64,000 nt of DNA from Branchiibius hedensis (lineage in GTDB: Bacteria > Actinomycetota > Actinomycetes > Actinomycetales > Dermatophilaceae), in NCBI RefSeq assembly GCF_900108585.1, contig NZ_UESZ01000001.1, forward strand, positions 1-64,000. Direction: 5' to 3'. The translations under genes were made by a program, and so were the position numbers. The first letter of the stretch is position 1; each line of letters opens with the position of its first letter. The notes below the pieces were generated by a model. That model saw only the letters and a list, made by a program, of their open reading frames with translations. It did not search any database and was not told where the DNA came from. Below, piece after piece: positions 23,657-32,019 of this stretch.

Positions 23657-25884
23657 AGGCCTTCCGCATGGCGCTCAGCGAATGGCGCCGCCTGACCTCC
23701 GGCAAGTGGCCCACCCTGGCCGTGATCGCGATCATGCTGATCCCGACGCTGTACGCCGGGTTGTACCTCTGGGCCAACCGTGACCCCTACGGCGCGCTGA
23801 GTCAGGTCAAGGCCGCGATCGTCGTACAGGATCAACCGGCGAAGTCGCAGAACAGCGGCACGATCCACGTCGGCCCCCAGATCGCGCACAACCTCAAGGA
23901 CGACGGTTCGTTCGACTGGCAGGAAGTGGACGCCGACACAGCGGCCCGGGGCGTCAGCGACGGGTCCTACGTCTTCTCCCTCACCATCCCCAAGGACTTC
24001 TCGGCGGCGCTGGCCTCCACCGCCGACTTCGACCCGACCCGGGCTCCGTTGATCCTGACAACCAACGAGGCCAACAACTATCTGTCGTCGACCATCGCCG
24101 ACCAGGTGCTGACCAGAGTCACCCGGTCGATCGAGCAGAACGTCAGCGAACAAGCGGCCAGCAGCTTCCTGCTGGGTTTCTCCACCATCCACCAGCAGAT
24201 CAAGAAGGCCGGCGAGGGTGCCGATCAACTGCACACCGGTCTGGTCACCGCTCAGGGCGGTGCCGGCAAACTTGCCTCCGGCGCCGATCAGCTCAAGACC
24301 GGGACGGACACCCTGGTGGACGGCACCGGCAAGCTGGTGACCGGAGCGGGTCAGTTGGTCACGGGGACCGGCCAGTTGGTCACCGGTAGCGGTCAGTTGG
24401 CCGACGGCACCAGCAGCTTGTCGACCGGTGCGAACCGGCTCGCGACCGCCGAGGACCAGTTGCTCAGCGGGCAGAAGACGCTCAACACGGGGATCGGCAC
24501 GGCGCGGACCGGCGCCTCCGACCTGCACACGGGCGCCGTCAAACTCGCCAGTGGAGCCGACCAGGTCGCGGCCGGCAACCAACAGATCGCCACTCTCGGC
24601 GACAAGATCGCGGATGCGTCGCAGACTGCGCACGGGCAGTTGGACACCATCCGGGCCGACCTGGTCGAGAAGCTCAAGGACTCCGGCCTGCCCGAGGCGA
24701 CGCAGCAGGAGATCCTGGCCAAACTGGATGAGGTCCGTAAACCGCTGGATGACTTGAACACCAAGGTCCAGCAGGACCGCGGCCAGTTGGACACCCTTGC
24801 GAGCGGCTCCAAGCAGGTCGCCACCGGTGCCCACCAACTGGTCGAAGGCTCCCAGAAGTTGGTTGACGGGCTCGGCACCGCGCAGAGCGGCAGCAGCCAG
24901 CTGGTCTCGGGTCAGCAGCAGGCCCGCGATGGTGCCTATCAACTCAAAGACGGCGCGGCGAAAGCCAATTCAGGTGCGCAGCAGTTGCATTCGGGTGCGC
25001 AACAGGTCGACACCGGGGCTCGCCAGTTGCAGACGGGTATCGGTCAGGCGGACGGCGGCGCGCGCAAACTGCAGACCGGGGCCGGGCAACTGGCCACCGG
25101 AGCACACGATCTGCAGAAGGGTCTCGGGTCGGCCGTGACCGGTTCGAAGCAACTGGCCGACGGGTTGAAGGAGGGTCTGGGGTCGATTCCCGACCTCGAC
25201 CAGGACGACCGTGACGCGACCGCGAGCACGATCGCCTCGCCGATCAAGACCCAGGACGTCGCCGAAGCCAAGGCCGGATCGTACGGCGCGGGGCTGGCTC
25301 CGTTCTTCTGCTGCATCGGTGCGTGGGTGGGCGCCTACGTGATGTTCCTGCTGGTGCGGCCCCTCTCACGCAGGGCGATCGCTGCCCGGCAGGGGCCGGG
25401 CCGCACGGCGCTGGCCGGCTGGCTCACCCCCGCCGCGATCGCCGTGGCCCAGGTGCTGATCATGCTGACCATCGTGGTCCGGGTGGTGGATATCAGCGTC
25501 CTGGAGAGTGTGCCGGTGCTGCTCTTCCTGGCGTTGACGGCCGTCACCTTCGTCGCGATCGTGCACACCCTCAACGCGTGGCTCGGTCCGGTCGGTCAGT
25601 TGCTCGGCCTGGTGTTGCTGGTGCTGCAACTGGCGTCGGCCGGTGGCACCTTCCCATGGCAGACACTGCCCACCGCCTTGCAGGCGGTCCACCATGTGCT
25701 GCCCATGAGTTACGCCGTCGATGGGCTGCGACATCTGATGTACGGCGCGCCACTCAGCGACGTGCCCATGGACGCGCTGGTGCTGGGCGTCTACCTCATC
25801 GCCAGCCTCGCCCTGACGGCAGCAGCGGCGTACCGCCGGCGGATCTGGAAGGTGGCGGATATCAAACCGGAGATCGCTCTATAA
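23653..25884 (+). CDS. YhgE/Pip domain membrane protein
   Basis: A 743-residue membrane protein. It has one N-terminal transmembrane helix (residues ~18-38) and a large extracellular part. That part contains a long run of TGxxQLxxGxxxL-type repeats (~residues 185-500), predicted to be rod-like and helical. About five C-terminal helices follow (from ~545), of the ABC-2 permease type. This is the YhgE/Pip architecture, related to phage-infection protein and ESX/ABC-2-like exporters. Coupled to the upstream pseudo-ATPase. Likely role in export or cell-envelope contact; substrate unknown. Confidence 0.88.
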   Translation: MKAFRMALSEWRRLTSGKWPTLAVIAIMLIPTLYAGLYLWANRDPYGALSQVKAAIVVQDQPAKSQNSGTIHVGPQIAHNLKDDGSFDWQEVDADTAARGVSDGSYVFSLTIPKDFSAALASTADFDPTRAPLILTTNEANNYLSSTIADQVLTRVTRSIEQNVSEQAASSFLLGFSTIHQQIKKAGEGADQLHTGLVTAQGGAGKLASGADQLKTGTDTLVDGTGKLVTGAGQLVTGTGQLVTGSGQLADGTSSLSTGANRLATAEDQLLSGQKTLNTGIGTARTGASDLHTGAVKLASGADQVAAGNQQIATLGDKIADASQTAHGQLDTIRADLVEKLKDSGLPEATQQEILAKLDEVRKPLDDLNTKVQQDRGQLDTLASGSKQVATGAHQLVEGSQKLVDGLGTAQSGSSQLVSGQQQARDGAYQLKDGAAKANSGAQQLHSGAQQVDTGARQLQTGIGQADGGARKLQTGAGQLATGAHDLQKGLGSAVTGSKQLADGLKEGLGSIPDLDQDDRDATASTIASPIKTQDVAEAKAGSYGAGLAPFFCCIGAWVGAYVMFLLVRPLSRRAIAARQGPGRTALAGWLTPAAIAVAQVLIMLTIVVRVVDISVLESVPVLLFLALTAVTFVAIVHTLNAWLGPVGQLLGLVLLVLQLASAGGTFPWQTLPTALQAVHHVLPMSYAVDGLRHLMYGAPLSDVPMDALVLGVYLIASLALTAAAAYRRRIWKVADIKPEIAL

Positions 25885-25897
25885 CAGATGGGTCACT

Positions 25898-25910
25898 TCC
25901 CCCGTAGGGG
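25898..25910. promoter_or_regulatory. CCC-NN-GGGG palindrome upstream of the B12 gene
   Basis: TCCCCCGTAGGGG contains the same CCCGTAGGGG core as the site upstream of the acyl-CoA synthetase at 11452-11466 and lies about 65 bp before the B12-domain gene. It may be a shared regulatory site or a chance GC palindrome; it could also act as a small hairpin after the YhgE gene. Confidence 0.25.
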
Positions 25911-25975
25911 CGTAGTTAAACGGCCGATCCAGCGCATAGGTTCGCAATCGGTACGGCTGTGCCGCACACCAACGG

Positions 25976-26656
25976 ATGGGACCAGCAGTGCACGACTCGA
26001 GTGACAACGCAGCCGCAGTGCTGCAGGGTCGCGAAGAGATCTTCGACGCGATCCTGGGTCTGGACGCGGACACGATGCGGCAGCTCATCCTCGGTTTCCA
26101 GGCATCCGGCGGCACCGACCTCGTCGTCGCCGACGTGCTGATCCCCGTCCTGCGTCGGGTCGGAGACATGTGGGCCAGCGGTCAGTTGAGCGTCCTGCAC
26201 GAGCATCACGCCTCACGCATCGTCCGCTCGGTCATGGCCGAGTTCCGTCGTCCGGCGACGCAGATCGAGGTGCAGGTGCCGGTGGTCATGGCATGTCCGC
26301 CCGGGGAGTTGCATGACCTGCCCAGTCATCTGTTCTCTCTGATGCTGTTGGAGCGCGGACTGACGCCGGTGGTCCTGGGTGCGGACACGCCGTGGAAGGC
26401 GACCGCTGCAGCGGTGCGGTCCTGCTCGGCCCGAGCGTGCGTCCTGTCCGGGATGAAACCGGCCGGTCTGCGGCACCGATCCGCCGTCGTGAAGCTGCTC
26501 GCCCAATCGGCACCCGTCCTGGTGGCCGGTCCGTTGGGGGAGCGTACGTCGATCCCCGGCGTGATCGCCCTGCCGGCCAATTGGCGACTCGCCGGCGACC
26601 AGGTCCTCGCCGCGGCCACCCGAGCGACGTCTCCGGCCACCGTCGGCGCCTCCTAA
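25976..26656 (+). CDS. CarH-like B12-binding domain protein without HTH
   Basis: A 226-residue protein. Residues ~20-95 form the four-helix B12-cap bundle with the W-x9-EHH motif (WASGQLSVLHEHH), diagnostic of CarH/LitR-type adenosylcobalamin light sensors. Residues ~100-215 form the Rossmann-like cobalamin domain, with ExHxxP in GELHDLPSHL providing the lower-ligand His. The MerR DNA-binding domain of CarH is absent; only ~20 residues precede the bundle. It may sense light or B12 and act through a partner. ATG 25976 has no ribosome site; GTG 25988 is an alternative start. It ends convergently with the GMC gene, the stops overlapping. Confidence 0.82.
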   Translation: MGPAVHDSSDNAAAVLQGREEIFDAILGLDADTMRQLILGFQASGGTDLVVADVLIPVLRRVGDMWASGQLSVLHEHHASRIVRSVMAEFRRPATQIEVQVPVVMACPPGELHDLPSHLFSLMLLERGLTPVVLGADTPWKATAAAVRSCSARACVLSGMKPAGLRHRSAVVKLLAQSAPVLVAGPLGERTSIPGVIALPANWRLAGDQVLAAATRATSPATVGAS

Positions 26657-28197
26657 CCGGCCAGGAAACGCTCCGCGGTCCGCAACGCCAGGGCCATCGT
26701 GATCAACCCCGGATTGGCGCTGAGCGCGCTGGGAAACACCGAGTTGTCGCAGATCCACAGGTTCGCGATCTCATGGCTGCGCAAGTCGCCGTCCACGACC
26801 CCGAGTGCCGGGTCCGTGCTCATCCGGCAGGTCCCCAGGGTGTGTGCCGTGCGGCTGAGAACTCGCAGGTTCGTGCCACCGGCCGCTTGCATGATCCGGG
26901 TCATCGTGTCGGTCGCGTGCTGGTCGATCGCCTTCTCATTGGGCCCGGCGCTGAACGTGATGCGGGCGCGCGGGATTCCGAATTCGTCTGTCTCATCGGC
27001 CAGTTCGAGCGTGTTCTGCGCCGCAGGTAGGCACTCGGCGTTGATCCCGATGCCCACGGTGTACTGACTCTGCTCGAGTGCTTCCATCAACGGCGCCCCC
27101 CACAGGCCGCCGCCGCGCACCAAGGACGTCGCGTACGTCGCGGGCATGACCCCCAGCGACTGGATCAGGTAGCCGCCGGCGAAGTCAGCGTCCTTCGGGC
27201 GCACGAAATCCTCGGTGATCAGCGCCGACGGATACCCGCGGTAGCTGCGGACGCGGGCGTCGAACTGGGCCCACACCTGCGTGCCGCCGTGCGCCATGAA
27301 GTTGCGGCCAACCATGCCGCTGCTGTTGGCGAGGCCGGTGTGCAGCAGCAGCCGGGGGGTTTCGATCCCGCCGGCGCACAAGAACAGGTTGCGGCACCGC
27401 TGCCGTTGGGTGCGGCCGTCGCGCTGATAGACCACCGCAACCACCCGGCCGCGCACGTCCAGCTCAACACCGGTCACCATCGAATCAGGCCGGATCTCAG
27501 CGCCGTTGGCGACTGCAGCCGGCAGATAAGTCGTGTCCATCGTGCCCTTGGCCGTGAAACGGCAGCCCTGATGGCACTGCCCGCAGTTGACGCATGCGTG
27601 CCGCTCGCCGAAGCCGGGCTGGGCGCGCGCGACCGACAGCACCGCAGCGGGCGCGTCGGTCGCGGTGATGCCCAGCGCTTCGCATCCGGCGGCGACCAAC
27701 CGGGCCGGACCGTTGCGCGGGACCGGTGCCTGGTCATAGACCCGGTCCGGGTCCCACGGGTACGGACTCGGACCGCTCACGCCGATGTCGCGTTCGGCCT
27801 GTCGCAGATAGCCGGTCAGCTCGGCCGGATCCACCGGCCAGTCGGTCCCGGCGCCCGTGATCTGGTTCAGTCGCAGATCACGGGGATCGGGGCGCGGGGT
27901 GAAGGCGCCCCAGTGCAAGGTCGACCCACCGACTCCGCGACCGCTGTTGTTCGGACCGAACGCCGTCGGGTCCTCGCCGCCGGACAGCCGCTCGGACATC
28001 CAGTTGATCTTCGCTGCGTCGGCCTCGTCCGCGCTGAAGTCAGTGGCCTCGAAGTTCGGACCTGCCTCCAACGCAACGACTTTCAACCCCCGAGCGGCGA
28101 GCGTCGCCAGGATGGGGGCGCCGCCTGCACCGGTGCCGACGACGACCGCGTCCACCTCGTCCGTCGTTGCGTAGTGCCGCATGTCAGCCAGCTTCAC
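26653..28197 (-). CDS. GMC-family oxidoreductase, large dehydrogenase subunit
   Basis: A 514-residue FAD enzyme. FAD motif VVVGTGAGGAPILATLAARG near the N-terminus, GRGVGGSTLHWGAF, a four-Cys cluster CVNCGQCHQGC (near residue 210, possibly an Fe-S site), and the C-terminal active-site region HTLGTCRMSTDP...LWICDNSVFPSALSANPGLITMAL. This resembles the large subunit of gluconate/sorbitol/fructose-type dehydrogenases. The GTG start at 28197 overlaps the upstream stop (GTGA). The upstream gene carries a subunit-3-like domain, its probable partner. No cytochrome c subunit is adjacent. Confidence 0.88.
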   Translation of the reverse strand: MKLADMRHYATTDEVDAVVVGTGAGGAPILATLAARGLKVVALEAGPNFEATDFSADEADAAKINWMSERLSGGEDPTAFGPNNSGRGVGGSTLHWGAFTPRPDPRDLRLNQITGAGTDWPVDPAELTGYLRQAERDIGVSGPSPYPWDPDRVYDQAPVPRNGPARLVAAGCEALGITATDAPAAVLSVARAQPGFGERHACVNCGQCHQGCRFTAKGTMDTTYLPAAVANGAEIRPDSMVTGVELDVRGRVVAVVYQRDGRTQRQRCRNLFLCAGGIETPRLLLHTGLANSSGMVGRNFMAHGGTQVWAQFDARVRSYRGYPSALITEDFVRPKDADFAGGYLIQSLGVMPATYATSLVRGGGLWGAPLMEALEQSQYTVGIGINAECLPAAQNTLELADETDEFGIPRARITFSAGPNEKAIDQHATDTMTRIMQAAGGTNLRVLSRTAHTLGTCRMSTDPALGVVDGDLRSHEIANLWICDNSVFPSALSANPGLITMALALRTAERFLAG

Positions 28198-29513
28198 AGC
28201 GTTGTCCCCAGCTCTTGCGGCTCCCAGGCATCCCGTTCGCCGGGACCGAGGAGGTGGTAGCCGCGCCCGATCGTCGCGATTGAGCCCGCGGCGAACCCGT
28301 CGTACCCGATCCGGGCCATCGAGGCCGGGTGGCCGAGCCACTGGCGGATCAAGTCGACCCGGGCGTCCTCGAACCACGACCGCAACGCCGGGTTGTCGAT
28401 CAGTGCCGACACGGTGTGCTCGTCGATGCTGGTCCCGGCCAACTGGTCGAGTGCGCTGCGGTAGGCCTCCGGATCCGGTGGCTGGCCGTCGGGCCGCCAG
28501 CCGTCACCCTCACCCCGTGCCAGTTGGGCATCGACCCGTGCCGCCACATCGATTGCCGGGTCGACCTGCGGGACAACGACTTCCGCGAGCAACCGCAGGG
28601 TGGTCAGTTGCCGCGCCGACAGGACCTTCGGTGTGTACGAAGGGTCGTCCGGGATCGCGCGGGCGGCGAGCGATCGGCGTACGGCGGGGATGGTGCGCTC
28701 GGAGGCGATCAGCGCACACCACTGGTCAGGCACCAACGGCGCGGTCAAGGACTGCTCGTGCAGATAGTCAGCGACGGCAGCGGCCAAGAACTCGGGTTGC
28801 TCCAGCGCGATCAGGTGCCCACAGTCCGGGACCGTCACGTACGACGCCCGCGGGTAGGTGCCTGCGTGCAGCCGGGGCTGGGCGGCGGCTCCCAGGTCGT
28901 CGTCCTGGTCACCGCCCAGGATGAGCGCCGGCAGCGGCAGTACCCCGATCTGGTCGGATACGTCCTGTTTCGAGCCGGTGGTCAGCCACTGCCGCCACAC
29001 CGCGGGGGAGCAGCCGGTGATCGACGAGCGGACTGCGCCCTGGTCGGCGGCCGGCAGTGGGGAGGCGACGTTCTGCTCGATGAACTCCGCCGCGTCCGAA
29101 CCTCTGATCGGCCCGCCCGTGGCCCAGCCCAGCATGGTGTCCCGCCGGTCCTCGTCCATCGGCTCCGGAGTGGGCGGCGACGGAGCCAGCAGGATCACAC
29201 CGATGAGCCCGAAGAGTCCGATGTTCCCCGAAAGAGTCCGTGCTGCAACCGAACTGGTGACTTTGCCGCCCATGCTGTGACCGAGGAGCACCCAGGGCCC
29301 ACGCACCACGGCAGCGATCCGCGCGATCACCGACGTCGTGAGTTCGCCGACCATGTCTGCGGGCAGCGATCCGGTGCACGCGAGCGATCCAAAACCGGGT
29401 AGGTCGAGGGCCACGACCTCGATGCCCTGCGGTCGAAGCGCTGTCGTGAGGTGGTCGTAGTAGCGCGCGTCGAGCCCCAGGCCAGGCAGCGCGACGACCG
29501 TGATGCCGCTCAG
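28194..29513 (-). CDS. Alpha/beta hydrolase fused to gluconate 2-dehydrogenase subunit 3-like domain
   Basis: A 439-residue two-domain protein. The N-terminal ~260 residues are an alpha/beta hydrolase: oxyanion strand VVALPGLGLD, nucleophile GHSMGG, acid region GGDQDDD and CGHLIALEQPEFL with the catalytic His. The C-terminal ~170 residues (from LSARQLTTLRLLAEVVVPQVD) match gluconate-dehydrogenase subunit 3. The first standard start codon, GTG 29414, would delete the first strand and oxyanion loop. CTG at 29513, which overlaps the upstream TGA (CTGA) after a GGTGA, is the likely start. Coupled to the GMC enzyme by GTGA overlap. Confidence 0.75.
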   Translation of the reverse strand: MSGITVVALPGLGLDARYYDHLTTALRPQGIEVVALDLPGFGSLACTGSLPADMVGELTTSVIARIAAVVRGPWVLLGHSMGGKVTSSVAARTLSGNIGLFGLIGVILLAPSPPTPEPMDEDRRDTMLGWATGGPIRGSDAAEFIEQNVASPLPAADQGAVRSSITGCSPAVWRQWLTTGSKQDVSDQIGVLPLPALILGGDQDDDLGAAAQPRLHAGTYPRASYVTVPDCGHLIALEQPEFLAAAVADYLHEQSLTAPLVPDQWCALIASERTIPAVRRSLAARAIPDDPSYTPKVLSARQLTTLRLLAEVVVPQVDPAIDVAARVDAQLARGEGDGWRPDGQPPDPEAYRSALDQLAGTSIDEHTVSALIDNPALRSWFEDARVDLIRQWLGHPASMARIGYDGFAAGSIATIGRGYHLLGPGERDAWEPQELGTTL

Positions 29514-30406
29514 GGCGTCACCATCGCGCCGTTGACGTTCAACGTCTCGCCGGAGACGTAGCTGGACTCGGCGGACGCAAGGAAGACGAACGCAGGTGCG
29601 ATCTCGGCTGGTTGACCGGCCCGCTCGTAGGTGCTCTCGTCATCGAAGTGCACCAGCTGGTCATCGGAAACCCCGTCGGAGACCTGCAGGGCGGTCCAGG
29701 TGGGTCCGGGCGCCACCACGTTGACCCGGATGCCCTGGGGTGCCAGTTGCTGTGCGAGCCCCTTGGCGAAGTTGTTGATCGCGGCTTTCGAGGCCGCGTA
29801 GTCCAGCCGGTCCGGGGCCGGTTTGTACGCCTCCAACGAGGCGGTCGCGATGATGCTGGCGCCTGCGGGCAGGTGCGGCAGGGCAGCCTTCACCAGCCGG
29901 AAGAAGGCGAACAGGTTGGTCTGGAAGGTCAGTTCGAACTGCTCGTCCGGCAGGTCGAGCACCGAGGCGACCGCGGTTTGCTTGCCGGCGTTGCTGACCA
30001 GGATGTCCAGCCCGCCCAGGGCAGCGAGCGCCTCGGCGACAACGCGTCGACAATCATCGGCGTGCGCGAGGTCGGCAACCACCGCGTGGCCGGAACGCCC
30101 CGCGTCTGCGATCTGCGTGAGTACGTGTGCCGCGTCCTGCTCCTCGCCGGCCCGATGCACGATCACCACGTCGGCACCTTCCCGGGCGAAGGCGATCGCG
30201 GCGGCCCCACCGATGCCGGAGTCGCCGCCGGTGATCAGCGCCTTGCGGCCGGTCAGTCGACCGGTCCCGCGGTAGCTGTGCTCACCCAGATCCGGCACCG
30301 GTGACATGCCACCCTGGAGCGCTGGTTCGTCCTGGTGCTGCAACGGTGGCGTCACTCGTGGGTACCGCTGGACGGGGTTGTCGAAGGTCAGTTGATCGCC
30401 AGGCAC
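29510..30406 (-). CDS. SDR-family oxidoreductase
   Basis: A 298-residue short-chain dehydrogenase of the YdaD/GsiB-type stress group. Motifs: LITGGDSGIGGAAAIAFAREGADV (cofactor), NAG in VSNAGKQ, and the catalytic Ser-Tyr-Lys in TASLEAYKP...DYAASKAAIN. GTG 30406 is chosen because it gives exactly the length and N-terminal alignment of the paralogue at 31097-31993 (PGDQ versus TRDQ). The frame is open further upstream. It precedes the hydrolase-subunit-3 gene with a CTGA overlap, and diverges from dps. Confidence 0.88.
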   Translation of the reverse strand: MPGDQLTFDNPVQRYPRVTPPLQHQDEPALQGGMSPVPDLGEHSYRGTGRLTGRKALITGGDSGIGGAAAIAFAREGADVVIVHRAGEEQDAAHVLTQIADAGRSGHAVVADLAHADDCRRVVAEALAALGGLDILVSNAGKQTAVASVLDLPDEQFELTFQTNLFAFFRLVKAALPHLPAGASIIATASLEAYKPAPDRLDYAASKAAINNFAKGLAQQLAPQGIRVNVVAPGPTWTALQVSDGVSDDQLVHFDDESTYERAGQPAEIAPAFVFLASAESSYVSGETLNVNGAMVTP

Positions 30407-30474
30407 GTCCTCCACGCTAGGGCCAACCGGCACCGTCCCACCCGTGCTGGGGTAGCCCATCGGGTGGGAGTTGT

Positions 30475-30480
30475 TAGCGT
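30475..30480 (+). promoter_or_regulatory. -10 element of leaderless dps promoter
   Basis: TAGCGT lies six bases before the dps ATG and no Shine-Dalgarno sequence precedes it. Transcription would begin at or next to the A of the start codon, giving a leaderless mRNA. The -35 region is not obvious. Confidence 0.45.
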
Positions 30481-30486
30481 CGATCC

Positions 30487-31032
30487 ATGGCAACAATCGA
30501 GAAGACCAACAACCGCAATGCGCCCGGTGGGGTGGGTGCCAAGCGCACCAAGGAAGAGAACGCCGAGACCGGTTTCACCGCGTCGGCGGCGCTGACCAAG
30601 AACATGCAGAAGGTCCTGGTGGACCTGATCGAACTGTCGCTGCAGGGCAAGCAGGCGCACTGGAACGTCGTGGGCACCAACTTCCGCGACACTCACCTGC
30701 AGCTCGATGAGATCATCGATGCGGCAAGGGAATTCGGGGACACCGTGGCCGAGCGGATGCGTGCCCTGCATGCCCTGCCCGACGGCCGTAGTGACATCGT
30801 GGCCCAGTCCACCACCCTGCCGGAGTTCCCGCAGGGTGAGGTGCTGACCAAGGACGTCATCGATCTGATGACCGAGCGCATCGACGACGTGGCGCACACC
30901 TGCCGCGACGTGCATGACGCGGTCGACGAGGAGGACCCGACCACCGCGGACATCCTGCACTCCATCCTGGAGCGGTTGGAGCAGCTGTCCTGGATGGTGT
31001 CCGCGGAGAACCGCGTGCCCAAGAAGGCCTGA
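30487..31032 (+). CDS. dps: Dps family DNA-protection ferritin
   Basis: A 181-residue Dps protein that oxidises and stores iron and coats DNA under stress. The ferroxidase motif is seen in KQAHWNVVGTNFRDTHLQLDE (His, Asp and Glu of the intersubunit site). The N-terminal ~25 residues form a Lys/Arg-rich tail typical of DNA-binding Dps proteins. It is flanked by two SDR genes of the desiccation/oxidative-stress type and ends at a strong terminator. Confidence 0.93.
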   Translation: MATIEKTNNRNAPGGVGAKRTKEENAETGFTASAALTKNMQKVLVDLIELSLQGKQAHWNVVGTNFRDTHLQLDEIIDAAREFGDTVAERMRALHALPDGRSDIVAQSTTLPEFPQGEVLTKDVIDLMTERIDDVAHTCRDVHDAVDEEDPTTADILHSILERLEQLSWMVSAENRVPKKA

Positions 31033-31046
31033 CCCTCGCCCCACGA

Positions 31047-31079
31047 ACGCCCGCCCGGTCCATGGGACCGGGCGGGCGT
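31047..31079. terminator. Strong bidirectional terminator after dps
   Basis: A perfect 15-bp stem (ACGCCCGCCCGGTCC / GGACCGGGCGGGCGT) with a three-base loop between the converging dps and SDR genes. Its position and symmetry fit a shared terminator for both strands, although no long T-run follows. Confidence 0.8.
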
Positions 31080-31096
31080 CGTACGTGCGGGATGGG

Positions 31097-31993
31097 TCAG
31101 GGGGTGGGCATCCCACCGTTGACGTTCAACGTCTCGCCCGCCACGTAACTGGACTCGGGGGAGGCCAGGAACACGTACGCCGGTGCCAACTCCGCGGGCT
31201 GCCCCGCCCGGCCGATCGGCGACTCGTCACCGAAGTCCTTCAGCTTCTCCTGCGGCTGACCGCCGGCCGGTTGCAGCGGTGTCCACACCGGGCCCGGGGC
31301 GACCGCGTTGACCCGGATGCCTTTGGGTGCCAGCTGCTGCGCCAGGGCCTTGGTGAAGGTGTTGATGGTGGCTTTGGTCGAGGCGTAGTCGACCAGGATT
31401 GCAGCCGGCGAATACGCCTGCACCGACGTGGAATTGATGATCGTGGACCCGGGCTTCAGGTGCGGCAGCGCGGCCTTGGTGATGTAGAACAGCGCGTAGA
31501 CGTTGGTCTTGAACGTGGCGTCGAACTGCTCATCGGACAGCGTCGTCAGGTCCTCGTTGAACTGCTGTTTGCCGGCGTTGTTCACCAGGATGTCCAACCC
31601 GCCGAGGGCCTCGACCGCGTCGGCGACCAGCGACTTGCAGAAGGCCGCGTCGGTCAGATCGCCGGGGAAGGTGTACGCCGAGGTGCCGGCCTCGCGGATC
31701 AGTCCGGCGATCCGCTGGGCGTCCTCTTCCTCCTCCGGCAGGTAGCTGATGGCGACGTCGGCCCCTTCCCGAGCGAAGGCGATCGCGGTCGCACCGCCGA
31801 TGCCGGAGTCGCCGCCGGTGATCAGGGCCTTGCGCCCCTTCAGCCGGCCGGTGCCCCGATAGGTCTGCTCGCCCAGGTCGGCGGCGGGAGTCATCTCGGC
31901 GTCGGTCCCCGGCCCGTCGAGTTCCTGGGCCTGCGGCTCGTTGGCTTCGTAGAGAGTGGTCGGGTCGGTCAGGGTGTATTGGTCGCGGGTCAT
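31097..31993 (-). CDS. SDR-family oxidoreductase, paralogue of the 29510 gene
   Basis: A 298-residue short-chain dehydrogenase with LITGGDSGIGGATAIAFAREGADV, NNAGKQQ, NSTSVQAYSPA and DYASTKATIN (catalytic Ser, Tyr, Lys). N-terminus MTRDQYTLTDPTTLYEANEP. The length and most motifs equal those of the other SDR gene, so the pair arose by duplication around dps. Likely NAD(P)-dependent stress oxidoreductase. It is followed by GH15 on the same strand upstream, separated by 26 bases. Confidence 0.9.
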   Translation of the reverse strand: MTRDQYTLTDPTTLYEANEPQAQELDGPGTDAEMTPAADLGEQTYRGTGRLKGRKALITGGDSGIGGATAIAFAREGADVAISYLPEEEEDAQRIAGLIREAGTSAYTFPGDLTDAAFCKSLVADAVEALGGLDILVNNAGKQQFNEDLTTLSDEQFDATFKTNVYALFYITKAALPHLKPGSTIINSTSVQAYSPAAILVDYASTKATINTFTKALAQQLAPKGIRVNAVAPGPVWTPLQPAGGQPQEKLKDFGDESPIGRAGQPAELAPAYVFLASPESSYVAGETLNVNGGMPTP

Positions 31994-32019
31994 GAGTTTC
32001 CTTTTGGGTGGTGGGTGGT

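Noticed and set aside
23374-24942. Minus-strand 522-codon open frame opposite the YhgE repeats
   Set aside because: Shadow produced by the repetitive, stop-poor sequence of the real gene.
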